A DNA stretch of 64,000 nt from Bacteroidota bacterium. GTDB lineage: Bacteria > Bacteroidota > Bacteroidia > JAHEXY01. Positions 32,470-42,000 of the stretch are shown in pieces; within the stretch, counting starts at the first letter, position 1; every line of letters begins with the position of its first letter. Location of the stretch: contig JAHEXY010000006.1 in the NCBI GenBank assembly GCA_023251875.1, positions 1 to 64,000 on the forward strand, read 5' to 3'. The position numbers and the translations under genes are program-made. The notes beneath the pieces are model-generated. The model was not told the origin of the DNA. It ran no database searches and saw only the letters and a list, made by a program, of their open reading frames with translations.

Positions 32470-32556
32470 ACCACAGAGACACAAAGACACAGGGGAAATA
32501 TCTTGATTGTTTTTTCTCGTTTATAATTATTCTCTGCGCCTCCGTGTCTCTGTGGT
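32470..32556. repeat. Long inverted repeat between convergent genes
   Basis: ACCACAGAGACAC (32470-32482) pairs perfectly with GTGTCTCTGTGGT (32544-32556), with further partial pairing inside. It lies between the ends of the DUF4293 and thioesterase genes and could terminate both. A half-related CTCTGCGTCTTTGCGCCTC occurs at about 20257-20275. Confidence 0.6.
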
Positions 32557-32563
32557 GAAAAAC

Positions 32564-32965
32564 TTAAAAATACTTCCTCAATTTCTCCAAAATATTTTCT
32601 GGACAACGAACAGGTTTATACTCTTTATTTAAAAAAGCCAATATTGTACTGGCTTTTGAAATCAATACTTGATTTTGATTGATCACTTCATAATCAAATC
32701 TAATTTTTACCTGTGGTATTTCGGTAATAGAAGATTTAATTGTAAACTCATCGTCATAGTTACCGGGTTTTAAATATTGAATGTTGTATTCTAATACGGG
32801 TAAAAAAATGCCATTGTCTTCCATTTCTTTATAGCTAACACCCAATGTTCTTAATGCTTCAACTCTGGCTACTTCAAAATATTGAGCATAGTTACCGTAA
32901 TACACAAAACCCATACGGTCGGTTTCTGAATAGCGTACTCTAATTTTAATTTCTGATTTGAACAT
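32564..32965 (-). CDS. Acyl-CoA thioesterase, YbgC/4HBT family
   Basis: I chose the ATG at 32965 (133 residues); the longer frame to 33013 adds 16 atypical residues that begin in a palindromic repeat. The protein has the hotdog-fold 4HBT signature R-Y-S-E-T-D-R-M-G-F-V-Y-Y-G-N-Y at about 11-26, with Asp as the catalytic residue of YbgC-type thioesterases, then F-E-V-A-R-V-E. These enzymes hydrolyse acyl-CoA thioesters; in other bacteria YbgC sits in the Tol-Pal cluster. Confidence 0.88.
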   Translation of the reverse strand: MFKSEIKIRVRYSETDRMGFVYYGNYAQYFEVARVEALRTLGVSYKEMEDNGIFLPVLEYNIQYLKPGNYDDEFTIKSSITEIPQVKIRFDYEVINQNQVLISKASTILAFLNKEYKPVRCPENILEKLRKYF

Positions 32966-33010
32966 TTCTCTGCATTTTTTTATAAAGCGATTAACCTTAA
33001 ATAGAACATT

Positions 33011-33047
33011 CACCCTCTCCTTTTGGGAGAGGGCTAGGGTGAGGGCT
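33011..33047. repeat. Palindromic intergenic repeat
   Basis: ACCCTCTCCTTTTGGGAGAGGG hairpin followed by CTAGGGTGAGGGC. It overlaps the first codons of the rejected longer thioesterase frame. Confidence 0.65.
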
Positions 33048-33156
33048 ACTAAATTAATCTATTTTTAATAAGATTATACAGCAATTTTTCGGAACTTTGC
33101 AGCCCATTAAAGCTTGCCTTTAGTAATTAGACATTAGTAATTAGTTTTTTCGAACC

Positions 33157-33933
33157 ATGGCTTTTCTTCTTAGAACTTATAATTATGCTTTTATTTTATT
33201 GCTAACATTAGTGGTTGGCTGTTATCCATACGCAAAAATAAAAAGCGTTGATACAAAAGTAATCCCTTTTGATTCTACCTATGCAAAGGCTGATGAAGAT
33301 GCTCAAATAAATGCCATGGTATTGCCATACAAACTTAAAAAAGATTCTGTGATGCATTCAGAATTGGGTACTTCTGAAATGGCTATGGTTAAAGGATTGC
33401 CCGAAGGTTTATTGGGCGATTTTGTTTCTGATCTTGTTTTGCAAGAAGCTCGATTGCATTATAAACCTAAAGATGGTAAACAGGTTGATATTTGTTTGCT
33501 GAATAATGGAGGTTTACGTACTTCTCTTCCTAAAGGAGTTATTACCCGTGAAAAAGCTTTTGAATTGATGCCTTTTGATAACATGACAGTTGTTGTTACT
33601 TTATCTGGAGAGGAAACCAAATCACTTTTTGATTTTGTTGCCAGAATGGGAGGCATGCCAATGGCAGGCGCCAAACTTGGTGTAAAAGATTCCGTAGCAT
33701 CCGTTATTGAAATAGGAGGAAAACCATTTGATATCAATCAATCTTATAAAGTAGCTACTTCTGATTATTTATCTAATGGAGGTGATAAAATGAATTTTTT
33801 TAAAAATCCTTTAGAGACAGAAGTATTAGGAATTTTATTGCGTGATGCCATTATTGAATATATGACTAATGAAACCAAACAAGGAAGAAAATTGAGTGCT
33901 AAATTAGATGGAAGAATATATAAAATCAATTGA
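33157..33933 (+). CDS. 5'-nucleotidase C-terminal-domain lipoprotein
   Basis: The 258-residue protein has a lipoprotein-type signal with V-V-G-C at Cys22, then a stand-alone 5'-nucleotidase C-terminal domain: N-N-G-G-L-R-T near 112-118, E-L-M-P-F-D-N-M at about 132-139 and Y-K-V-A-T-S-D-Y-L-S-N-G-G-D near 194-207. In full-length enzymes this domain binds the nucleotide base, while the metallophosphatase domain, here in the next gene, does the chemistry. The two genes lie 124 bp apart on the same strand, so they probably make one functional enzyme. Confidence 0.88.
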   Translation: MAFLLRTYNYAFILLLTLVVGCYPYAKIKSVDTKVIPFDSTYAKADEDAQINAMVLPYKLKKDSVMHSELGTSEMAMVKGLPEGLLGDFVSDLVLQEARLHYKPKDGKQVDICLLNNGGLRTSLPKGVITREKAFELMPFDNMTVVVTLSGEETKSLFDFVARMGGMPMAGAKLGVKDSVASVIEIGGKPFDINQSYKVATSDYLSNGGDKMNFFKNPLETEVLGILLRDAIIEYMTNETKQGRKLSAKLDGRIYKIN

Positions 33934-33942
33934 GCATTAATA

Positions 33943-33997
33943 CCTCTCCCTAATCCTCCCGAAAAATCGGGACAGGTACTCCGAAGGAGAGGGAGGG
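33943..33997. repeat. Composite palindromic repeat
   Basis: CCTCTCCCTAATCCTCC and GGAGAGGGAGGG flank an inner CCCGAAAAATCGGG stem. It is the same element, inverted, as the one inside the radical SAM gene. Confidence 0.7.
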
Positions 33998-34057
33998 TTT
34001 GGAATATTTTATTTTAAAAACTTTGAACATTGAACGTTCAAACTTTGAACTAACAGT

Positions 34058-34993
34058 ATGGAAAGACGACATTTTTTAAAATCAATTTCAGCAGGGGCAG
34101 CTTTTGTAGGTTTGAGTTCTATTCCATTTGAAACATTTGCTGCTAATGAAATGGTAAAACTTACCATTCTTCATACCAATGATGTTCATAGTCATATTGA
34201 ACCATTTCCATTAAACGACCCTAAATTTCCGGGATTGGGTGGTGTTGCACGCAGGGCGGCATTGATTAAAAAAATTCGTCAGCAAGAAAAAAATGTATTG
34301 CTTTTAGATGTGGGAGATATTTTTCAAGGTACAGCTTACTTTAATATGTATGGTGGTGAATTGGAAATAAAATTAATGAGCCAAATGGGCTATGATGCTT
34401 CTACTGTTGGTAATCACGATTTTGATAATGGATTAGAGGGTTTGGCCAAACAATTACCCAATGCCACCTTTCCCTTGATAACTTGTAATTATGATTTTTC
34501 TGATACCGTAATGAATGGAAAAACCATTCCCTATAAAATAATTATTAAAGACGGAGTGAAAATTGGCTTGTTTGGAATAGGAATAGAATTGGATGGTTTA
34601 GTAGATAAAAAAATGTATGGTAAAACAAGGTATTTAGATCCTATTGAAGAATCGGCTAAAATGGCTCATTTCTTAAAGAAAGATCAAAAATGCGACTTGG
34701 TTATTTGTCTCTCCCATCTTGGTTTTAAATACGAAAATGATAAAATGTGTGATGCAACTTTAGCTCGCCACTCAAAAAATATTGATATTATTCTTGGCGG
34801 CCATACCCATACTTTTTTAGATATCCCCATGAAATACCGCAACTCTGATGGTGAAGAAGTGATTGTTGCACAAGTAGGTTGGGCAGGAATTAAATTAGGA
34901 AGAATTGACTATGTTTTCTCCCGAAAATCAAAACGAAAAATGGTGGATAGTGCGGCACTTACTATTGGTAAGCATTTAGATAATTTGGGATAG
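34058..34993 (+). CDS. 5'-nucleotidase metallophosphatase-domain protein (Tat-exported)
   Basis: The 311-residue protein begins M-E-R-R-H-F-L-K, a twin-arginine signal, with a hydrophobic stretch to about 30. The calcineurin-like metallophosphatase domain shows L-H-T-N-D-V-H-S-H at 38-46, L-D-V-G-D-I-F-Q-G near 79-87, G-N-H-D-F-D at about 116-121 and G-G-H-T-H-T near 247-252, which together bind two metals. It lacks the C-terminal substrate domain supplied by the gene upstream. Probable role: periplasmic hydrolysis of nucleotides or related phosphates. Confidence 0.92.
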   Translation: MERRHFLKSISAGAAFVGLSSIPFETFAANEMVKLTILHTNDVHSHIEPFPLNDPKFPGLGGVARRAALIKKIRQQEKNVLLLDVGDIFQGTAYFNMYGGELEIKLMSQMGYDASTVGNHDFDNGLEGLAKQLPNATFPLITCNYDFSDTVMNGKTIPYKIIIKDGVKIGLFGIGIELDGLVDKKMYGKTRYLDPIEESAKMAHFLKKDQKCDLVICLSHLGFKYENDKMCDATLARHSKNIDIILGGHTHTFLDIPMKYRNSDGEEVIVAQVGWAGIKLGRIDYVFSRKSKRKMVDSAALTIGKHLDNLG

Positions 34994-35042
34994 AAATAAT
35001 TTATTTCAAATGTAGATTTCTTATATTCGTAAAAACTGAATT

Positions 35043-35246
35043 ATGACAAACCTTCAACTATATACTCAAATTTCTTCATTGCCATTAGAATTAAAAAATG
35101 AAGTTTCAAATTTTGTTGAATTTTTAAAGAGTAAATCAAAATCAAAGAAAAAAATTAAAGAAAGAAAATTTGGTTGTGCCAAAGGCTTTTTTAAAATGGC
35201 TGCCGATTTTGATGAACCATTAGAAGATTTTAAAGACTATATGTAA
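35043..35246 (+). CDS. DUF2281-like antitoxin-type small protein
   Basis: This 67-residue protein matches the DUF2281 pattern: an N-terminal helix Y-T-Q-I-S-S-L-P-L-E-L-K-N-E-V-S-N-F-V-E-F-L, a lysine-rich middle and a C-terminal tail K-F-G-C-A-K-G-F-F-K-M...F-D-E-P-L-E-D-F. Many DUF2281 proteins are antitoxins of PIN-domain toxins, with the acidic tail blocking the toxin. No PIN gene follows here, so it is an orphan, solitary regulator or remnant. Confidence 0.75.
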   Translation: MTNLQLYTQISSLPLELKNEVSNFVEFLKSKSKSKKKIKERKFGCAKGFFKMAADFDEPLEDFKDYM

Positions 35247-35390
35247 TGCTGTTGCTATAATATACTGTATTTTAATTGTTTAAAATTACATTTCTTATTT
35301 ATTTAGTCTTTAAAATTACCTGATTTCTTCTCCAATTTGTCTTTCAAAGCCTTTAAGAGTAATGATACATTAATATTCCATACCAAAATA

Positions 35391-36296
35391 ATGAACAAAA
35401 CTTTTACTACAATATTTTTACTATTATCAGTATCATTAACAAGTAAATCACAAATTAATGTGAGTAGAAATTTTATTGCTACTCCAATGGATGATACAAC
35501 TTCTGAAGCTACTTTTTTAGGTCATGCAGAATATGCTTCTGAAGCAGCGGTAGGTTATGGGTCTACCGATAATGAACAAGCCCGTAATTTTAAATTTAAC
35601 GGTTTGTTAGAAATTTACCGTTACAGAAAGTCTTCAATAAGTTTTATTCAATCTAGCGAATTAATTGCCAATCCTTATAATGAAATTAAGTACAATCCTC
35701 GTGGGGTAATTTTTTGTGAGAGTATTACCTATTTTAACAAGCAAAAATTATTCACTTTTGAAATTGGTATAGATCAGCGTTGTAAACATGAAATTGATAA
35801 TTCAGATCAGCCTAATGAATTTTTATCAACAGATGGATATGTTCCCACTAAACGTGATATTATTCTTACAGGTGGGCATGTTGGAATAGTTTCAAATGAA
35901 ATAAAATTAAATCCTAGAATTTTTTTAAGAGCATTTGCTAAAGCAGATTTATATGCTTCAAGTAGCGATTCTAGGGTGCCCCAAAAAGATGCCTCTCAAT
36001 CTTTTGCCAATGCATGGGGGGCTGCATTAATGGGAACAAAAATTAGTATTCAATTAAGAAAGAATATTTCAGCTTATAATAGAAATTGGATAAGTCCGGT
36101 TTTTTTTACTCAACAAGAAAAAAGTATGCAATCGAATTATAGAAATGAAGTGGGCATGCATATCAATGGAAAAAAGGCTGGAATGGACGTATTCTCTTCG
36201 TACGAACATTTTTTTGATGATTTATCTCATCCTTCTCCTCAATCTTCAAATGTAGTTTCTTTTGGTTTGCGAATTAGCAGTAAATTATTTTTCTAA
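35391..36296 (+). CDS. Secreted beta-rich (barrel-like) protein, unknown
   Basis: I chose the ATG at 35391, which starts a clear signal peptide (F-T-T-I-F-L-L-L-S-V-S-L-T-S-K-S-Q). The 301-residue protein is rich in amphipathic strands and ends with Phe (S-S-K-L-F-F), as outer-membrane barrels often do. Alternating patterns such as F-S-I-Q-L-R-K-N-I-S-A-Y appear. I do not recognise a family. It stands alone. Confidence 0.65.
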   Translation: MNKTFTTIFLLLSVSLTSKSQINVSRNFIATPMDDTTSEATFLGHAEYASEAAVGYGSTDNEQARNFKFNGLLEIYRYRKSSISFIQSSELIANPYNEIKYNPRGVIFCESITYFNKQKLFTFEIGIDQRCKHEIDNSDQPNEFLSTDGYVPTKRDIILTGGHVGIVSNEIKLNPRIFLRAFAKADLYASSSDSRVPQKDASQSFANAWGAALMGTKISIQLRKNISAYNRNWISPVFFTQQEKSMQSNYRNEVGMHINGKKAGMDVFSSYEHFFDDLSHPSPQSSNVVSFGLRISSKLFF

Positions 36297-36343
36297 AATA
36301 AATACCCAAAACCATCTACTTCCATTTCTTCCTTAAAAGTTCT

Positions 36344-36351
36344 TACCTTTG
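36344..36351 (+). promoter_or_regulatory. Candidate promoter -7 box of the DedA gene
   Basis: TACCTTTG fits TAnnTTTG, 23 bp before the DedA ATG; it would also serve the pyrophosphatase 4 bp downstream of dedA. Confidence 0.4.
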
Positions 36352-36374
36352 TATTATAATTTAAAATACTCGGT

Positions 36375-37010
36375 ATGACAGAAATAATACATCATCTCAA
36401 ACAGTTTATTGACCCTGAATTTCTTATTCAGTATGGAGGATTAACATTATTGGCTTTTATTATTTTTGCAGAAACCGGATTGTTTTTTGGTTTCTTTTTT
36501 CCCGGAGATTCATTGTTGTTTATTGCGGGCTTAATGAGCGGTACTACTTATCTTCCTACCCATATAGCCGTATTGGTGTTAACATTGTGTGTAGCAGCTT
36601 TTTTGGGAAATACGGTTGGTTACCTTTTTGGAAAAAAAATAGGAGAAGCCTTGTACGATAAGCCCGATTCATTATTATTTAAGAAAAAATACATTACCAT
36701 GACTAGAGATTTTTATGCAAGACATGGTGGAAAAGCTGTTATTTTAGGTCGTTTTGCACCTTTTGTTAGAACATTTGCTCCAATATTAGCCGGCACAGCC
36801 GGAATAGACTTTAAAAAATTTATGCTCTATAATTTGATTGGAGCATTACTTTGGGTTCCTTCTTTTTTATTGGCAGGTTTTTTACTGGGTAGTACCTTTC
36901 CGCAAGTAAAAGATTATTTACATTATATAACTGCAGGAATTATTCTTGTAAGTTTAGTGCCTATTATTATTACATTTATTAATGAAAAAAGACTGAATCA
37001 AAATAAATAA
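36375..37010 (+). CDS. DedA-family membrane protein
   Basis: The 211-residue protein is a typical DedA member: F-A-E-T-G-L-F-F-G-F-F-F-P-G-D-S-L-L-F near 31-49, then R-H-G-G-K-A-V-I-L-G-R-F-A-P-F-V-R-T-F-A-P at about 115-135, the conserved membrane re-entrant segment, and a final helix. DedA proteins flip or carry lipids such as undecaprenyl phosphate or phosphatidylethanolamine across the inner membrane. It is followed after 3 bp by inorganic pyrophosphatase. Confidence 0.95.
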   Translation: MTEIIHHLKQFIDPEFLIQYGGLTLLAFIIFAETGLFFGFFFPGDSLLFIAGLMSGTTYLPTHIAVLVLTLCVAAFLGNTVGYLFGKKIGEALYDKPDSLLFKKKYITMTRDFYARHGGKAVILGRFAPFVRTFAPILAGTAGIDFKKFMLYNLIGALLWVPSFLLAGFLLGSTFPQVKDYLHYITAGIILVSLVPIIITFINEKRLNQNK

Positions 37011-37013
37011 ATT

Positions 37014-37559
37014 ATGATTAACCTTAGTAATCCATGGCATGTTGTGCCTTATGGCGATCAATCGCCACAAATAGTAAATGCAATTATTGAGATTGCTAAA
37101 GGCTCAAAAGTGAAATATGAACTGGATAAAGAAACCGGATTGCTGAGAATGGATAGAGTTTTGTTTTCTTCAGTACATTATCCAACCAATTATGGATTTA
37201 TTCCTAAAACATATTGTGGAGATAAAGATCCATTAGATATTTTGGTTATTAGTTCAGAAGTTTTTGAACCCTTTTGTTTGGCTAAAGCTAAAGTAATTGG
37301 TGTAATGCGCATGCTTGATAACAATGAGCAGGACGATAAAATAATAGCCGTAGCCTATAATGATATTTCAGTAAATCATATTAATGATGTAAGTGAACTC
37401 CCTCCCCATACAGAAAAAGAAATTATTCGCTTTTTTGAAGATTATAAAATTTTAGAAAACAGAAAAATTGAAGTAAGCCAGTTTTTTGGAAGAGAAGTTG
37501 CTTATAAAATTATTGAAGAAAATATTGAAATGTATAAAAATACCTTTTTGAAGAAATAG
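37014..37559 (+). CDS. ppa: Inorganic pyrophosphatase (family I)
   Basis: The 181-residue enzyme hydrolyses pyrophosphate from biosynthetic reactions. It shows the family signature C-G-D-K-D-P-L-D-I-L-V at about 69-79, whose aspartates bind Mg2+, plus Y-P-T-N-Y-G-F-I-P-K near 56-65 and the late K-I-I-E-E-N. It lies 3 bp after dedA and is probably co-transcribed. Confidence 0.95.
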   Translation: MINLSNPWHVVPYGDQSPQIVNAIIEIAKGSKVKYELDKETGLLRMDRVLFSSVHYPTNYGFIPKTYCGDKDPLDILVISSEVFEPFCLAKAKVIGVMRMLDNNEQDDKIIAVAYNDISVNHINDVSELPPHTEKEIIRFFEDYKILENRKIEVSQFFGREVAYKIIEENIEMYKNTFLKK

Positions 37560-37580
37560 AAATTTTTAAAATATTATTCT

Positions 37581-37675
37581 TAAGGGCAGTTGTAAAATTG
37601 ACTTTTCTAGCCCTCATCCTGACCTTCTCCCTTGGGAGAAGGAAACTTAAATGATAATTTTTAGAACTGCCCTTT
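37581..37675. repeat. Nested inverted repeat reaching the 3' end of a T9SS gene
   Basis: TAAGGGCAGTT (37581-37591) pairs with AACTGCCCTTTA (37665-37676). Inside lies the CCTTCTCCCTTGGGAGAAGG hairpin (37623-37642) of the dispersed family. The right arm covers the last codons of the gene ending at 37661 (K-G-Q-F). It could serve as a two-way terminator between convergent genes. Confidence 0.65.
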
Positions 37676-39001
37676 AATGAATTTCTTATATACAAATGCA
37701 TTGTTATTAAGAGAAATAATTTTAATAAAATAAACTCCCTTAGTAAGGTTTGAAATGTCAATGGTATTTAATTTTGAATTTAAAATGTATTTTCCCATCA
37801 GGTCCATTATTTCATACTGATAAATAGTATTACTATTGTCTATAACATTAATTTTATCACTTGCCGGATTTGGAGAAATAGTAAATTGACTTTCTGAGCT
37901 AATTTCTTTTATATTAGCTGACGAATTAATTTGATATACTTTTACGTTTGCTTGCCAGTCTTTTTTAGTATCAGGGTAATCTATAGAAGCCACGTCATAA
38001 GAAATATAAATTTTGTCTCCTACTTTTTGAATAAAAGGTCTATTGGCATTAAAGCTTGTTCCATAACTTGTTAATATGGGATAGTTGGTAACATTGATTG
38101 TAAAAACCTGACTCCAATTCTCATCATAAATATCTAATACAACATTACCTCTATTATGATCACCTGTGTGATGTGCTACGTAATAATATCCGGCATCAAA
38201 CAATAAGCCTTGCGACCATTGGCCATCGTTGCTTAATAGGGTTGATTTTATAAAATTGAAATTGGTATCGTATCGAAAAGCATACAAATCCATATTGTTA
38301 AAATGATCCATGGTAACTTCGTAATAAGCACTATCATTATAAATCATGCTTGAACCCCACGTAACTTTACTTGGAGAAGTTAGTTTGGGTTTTGTTAATG
38401 GATTTAAATTTAAATCGTATTGAAATATTTGCGAATAAGGTTTAAAATTTTGATCAGGCGGATTAATGGGTGGGCAAAAAACTGAATCATACATAGCTCC
38501 AATTATTAAACGACCATTGGTATAATTCATCAATTGATCAATATTGGATGAGCACGAATCTATTTTAATAATGGTATTATCTAGTAAGTTAAAATCATCA
38601 TCAAATTTAGATAGCTTATAATCTGAACTTGAATTGGCAAAGGTTAAATGATAATAATTACTATCAACCATCTGCATGGCAAAATCACCGGCATTTGAAA
38701 ATCCTGTTAAAGATCCTTTTTTGCCTGTGAAGTTCATATCAGCATCGTATTCTCTCCAAGCAAAATTTGATAAAGTACCTTCAGGATCTTTACTGCCTTC
38801 TTGCCTTGCAGCATATATTAAATAAAATTTATTTCGCGATGAATGGTAAAATATTCTGTCAAATGCTCCAATGGTATCCGTTTCATTGGGTGTAAGTGTG
38901 TATGAATTTAATAATATTAAACTAACTTGAGCAACAGATATATTTATAAAAAAAATACATACGATAATTATCTTAAGTATTACTTTTTGTAAATGCAGCA
39001 T
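37661..39001 (-). CDS. T9SS-sorted secreted protein, unknown function
   Basis: The 446-residue protein has a signal peptide (I-I-V-C-I-F-F-I-N-I-S-V-A-Q) and a C-terminal type A sorting domain: F-T-I-S-P-N-P-A-S-D-K-I-N-V at about 372-385, L-T-K-G-V-Y-F-I-K-I and a basic end Y-K-K-F-I-K-G-Q-F. The T9SS removes this domain and secretes the protein or attaches it to the surface. The middle is beta-rich, possibly a propeller, without a family I can name. Confidence 0.8.
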   Translation of the reverse strand: MLHLQKVILKIIIVCIFFINISVAQVSLILLNSYTLTPNETDTIGAFDRIFYHSSRNKFYLIYAARQEGSKDPEGTLSNFAWREYDADMNFTGKKGSLTGFSNAGDFAMQMVDSNYYHLTFANSSSDYKLSKFDDDFNLLDNTIIKIDSCSSNIDQLMNYTNGRLIIGAMYDSVFCPPINPPDQNFKPYSQIFQYDLNLNPLTKPKLTSPSKVTWGSSMIYNDSAYYEVTMDHFNNMDLYAFRYDTNFNFIKSTLLSNDGQWSQGLLFDAGYYYVAHHTGDHNRGNVVLDIYDENWSQVFTINVTNYPILTSYGTSFNANRPFIQKVGDKIYISYDVASIDYPDTKKDWQANVKVYQINSSANIKEISSESQFTISPNPASDKINVIDNSNTIYQYEIMDLMGKYILNSKLNTIDISNLTKGVYFIKIISLNNNAFVYKKFIKGQF

Positions 39002-39054
39002 TACTAAGTTTGGATATAATTTATTTCAATTTGACTCAACATTTATTCAAAAGT

Positions 39055-42000
39055 TTAATTGTTTTTTGAAATTATTAATTTCTTTTGATAAACAGAAGAA
39101 GGTGTTTTACAGACTACAAAATAAATTCCGTTCGAAAATGCATTTACATTTATATTAAACGAATGTTTTCCAACTTCAAGCTCTCCTGAATATATTTGAT
39201 CAATAATTTTTCCTGTAATACTAACAAGCAATATTTCTGTTTGAAATGCTTTGTTATTTAATTCAAGATCAATAGTTGCATTTGAACTGGCAGGATTGGG
39301 ATATATTTTAATTTCTGAAAAATCCTCAATTGCTATTGAGGCAATGCTTGCTAAATTGTTTTTAGCAGATGGTGTAAATTCATCTGCTCCAATATCGGGA
39401 GTAGTTGCGCTTCTTGTTGTTCCATCAATATCTGTTGTAACATCACTTAAATAATAACCTACATTATTGAGAGCCGAAGCGGAAGCGTGCAAATCAGTTG
39501 AAGAGGTAAAATTAGGATTAGATGAAATAGAATGACTATCAAAAGCAGTTGCGGTTTGCCATGCAGCAAGATTTGTAACCGCTGCACCTTTCCAAAAAGC
39601 TAGATTAGTTCCACTGGTATAATAATCATTATAATCAAATGTTGAGGAAGTAATGGATACAGTACTTGATGAGTACATTGTATATCCACCGGCAGTGTTC
39701 GAAAATATATTATTATATACTTTTAAATTTGAAGCACTTGACCCAAAATAAAAAGGAATATAACTATTACTTGATATTCCGGTAAGCGAAACAGAATTAT
39801 AATAAAACTTAATATAGGAACATGAACTTGAAAGATATATCCCTCTGCCTCTTGAAACTTGAATAAAGTTATTATCAATTAATGCATAATCTGATGAAGT
39901 GCCACTTGAAGTTGTTATATAAATACCATAGCTATAACCTCCGGTAATTTTATTTTTTTCAATCTTAGTGCCATTCTTATCGTTAGAAATAAAAATTCCG
40001 CAATAATAAGATGTAGATGCTTTTGCATTAATTATATTCTGAGACACTATCGCTGCATTTGCATATTTTACATATACTGAGTTATACGCAATATTTGAAA
40101 ATGTATTGCCTGTAATCGATATTCCTGAAGCTAAAGATGAAGAACTTTTTCCGGAATAGTAAATTCCATAAGTACCATATTGAAATGTATTATTGGTGAA
40201 TTGATTGTATTGATTTAATGAAGCTGTTGAACTATAAACAAGTGCGGCATAGAATGAGCTTCCCGAACTTACATTTCCTGTAATTATACAATTATTTATA
40301 GTAATATAGTTAGCTGAATTTTTATAATTTAATACTGTGGAATATGTTGTTCCATTATTTTTTAGGCTTATATTTTTTATAGTTATATAATTAGTAGCAT
40401 CAAACTGAATCACATAATTATTATCGATTGAGGTGCCTGAATAAGAATAAACAACATCTGTGTTTACCCCAGTTTCTGATTGTATTGTTAGTGTATTTGT
40501 TGATGTTAAACTTGAAATTACGGGTATATTAATTTGCTCACTATAGGTTGCAGATTTAATATTTAAAGTAACTGCGCCTAAAACTCCATAAGTTTGTAAA
40601 TAAGATATTGCTGTACTTAATGAGGAAAAGTCGGCAGAACTACCAACGGTATAAGTTCCATTACAACTTGGGTAAAGGGTTGATGACGTAATTGTGTTAT
40701 TTGAACTTTTTGAATCTGTATGGCCATTTGTTGTGCTGATACTTGCCTGAACAATATAACCGGTAACAACATTAAATGTGTAGTTACCTATACTAACTGA
40801 TGTTGAACTACCTGAACTTAATGAACCACTCCAATTGTAATCCGTTTGAGCTACTCCATTTACAGACCAACTTATTTTTGCTGCTGTAATAGTATTTACA
40901 CCATTATTCATAAGTGTAACTTTTACGGTTTGTGATCCACTTGAAAATGGCGAAACCGGATTTGCAATACTTACCAATGCCCCATCATCAGTATTAACAG
41001 CAAATTCATCAACTCCTATATCAGGCAGATAAGCATTTCTAACTTCTCCATCTATATCAGTTGTAACATCACTTACAGGAGTTGCTGATCCATCTAGTGA
41101 AGTAGATGCTGTATGTAAATCTGATGAAGAAGTAAATGAGGGATTAACTGAAACGGAATGTAAATCATAACCGGTAGCTTGCCAGTCTGAAAGGTTGGTA
41201 TAATTTGAATTACTTTCCCAATAAACAAGCTCTGGCCCATTTGCATAAATATCATTATAATCAAATTTTGTACTTGTTAATAGATAGGAAGAACTTAAAA
41301 ATACGGCATGGCCGCTGCCAGTATTGCAGAGTACATTGTTATAAACATAAGATTTTATAAGGTAATATGTAGACAAGGCACTTGCATATGGATCTGTTAC
41401 AAGAACGCTATTGTGGTAAACTTTTAAGTTTGAAGCAGAAATATACAATCCGGAATTTAAATAGGCTAATGCGCTATAAGCAGGTGTTGAAACAATAATG
41501 CAATTATTGGCAACTAATCCATTTAAAGCAGATGAGCCTGTATAACTTAAATTAATCCCATAGGCCGATGATGTAATTTTATTTTTTTCAATAGTTACGG
41601 CATTTTTTGAAGAACCAATATAGATACCAACAGAAGAAGTAGTAAGAGTTGATGTTACATCTATAGTATTTTGTTTAATGCTTAAACCTTCTATGTATTG
41701 TGTTGATATTCCCTGATATAGGATTGATGTGAATGTATTGTTGGTTATTGTTAAACTTTGTGCATAAGACGTATAGCTATTTCCGTAAAACAGTATACCA
41801 TAAGTTCCATATAAAAAAGTATTATTTGTGAACTGATTATATTGATTCAGTGAAGCAGAATATATGCTATATACCAAGGCTCTTTTATCATAATCAGTAG
41901 TATAAGTTGCTGATGAGCCAATCAATTTACAATTATCAATCAAATTATAATCTGCAGCATTTTTAAAATTTACACCTAAAGCCCAGGTGGTAAGACCACT

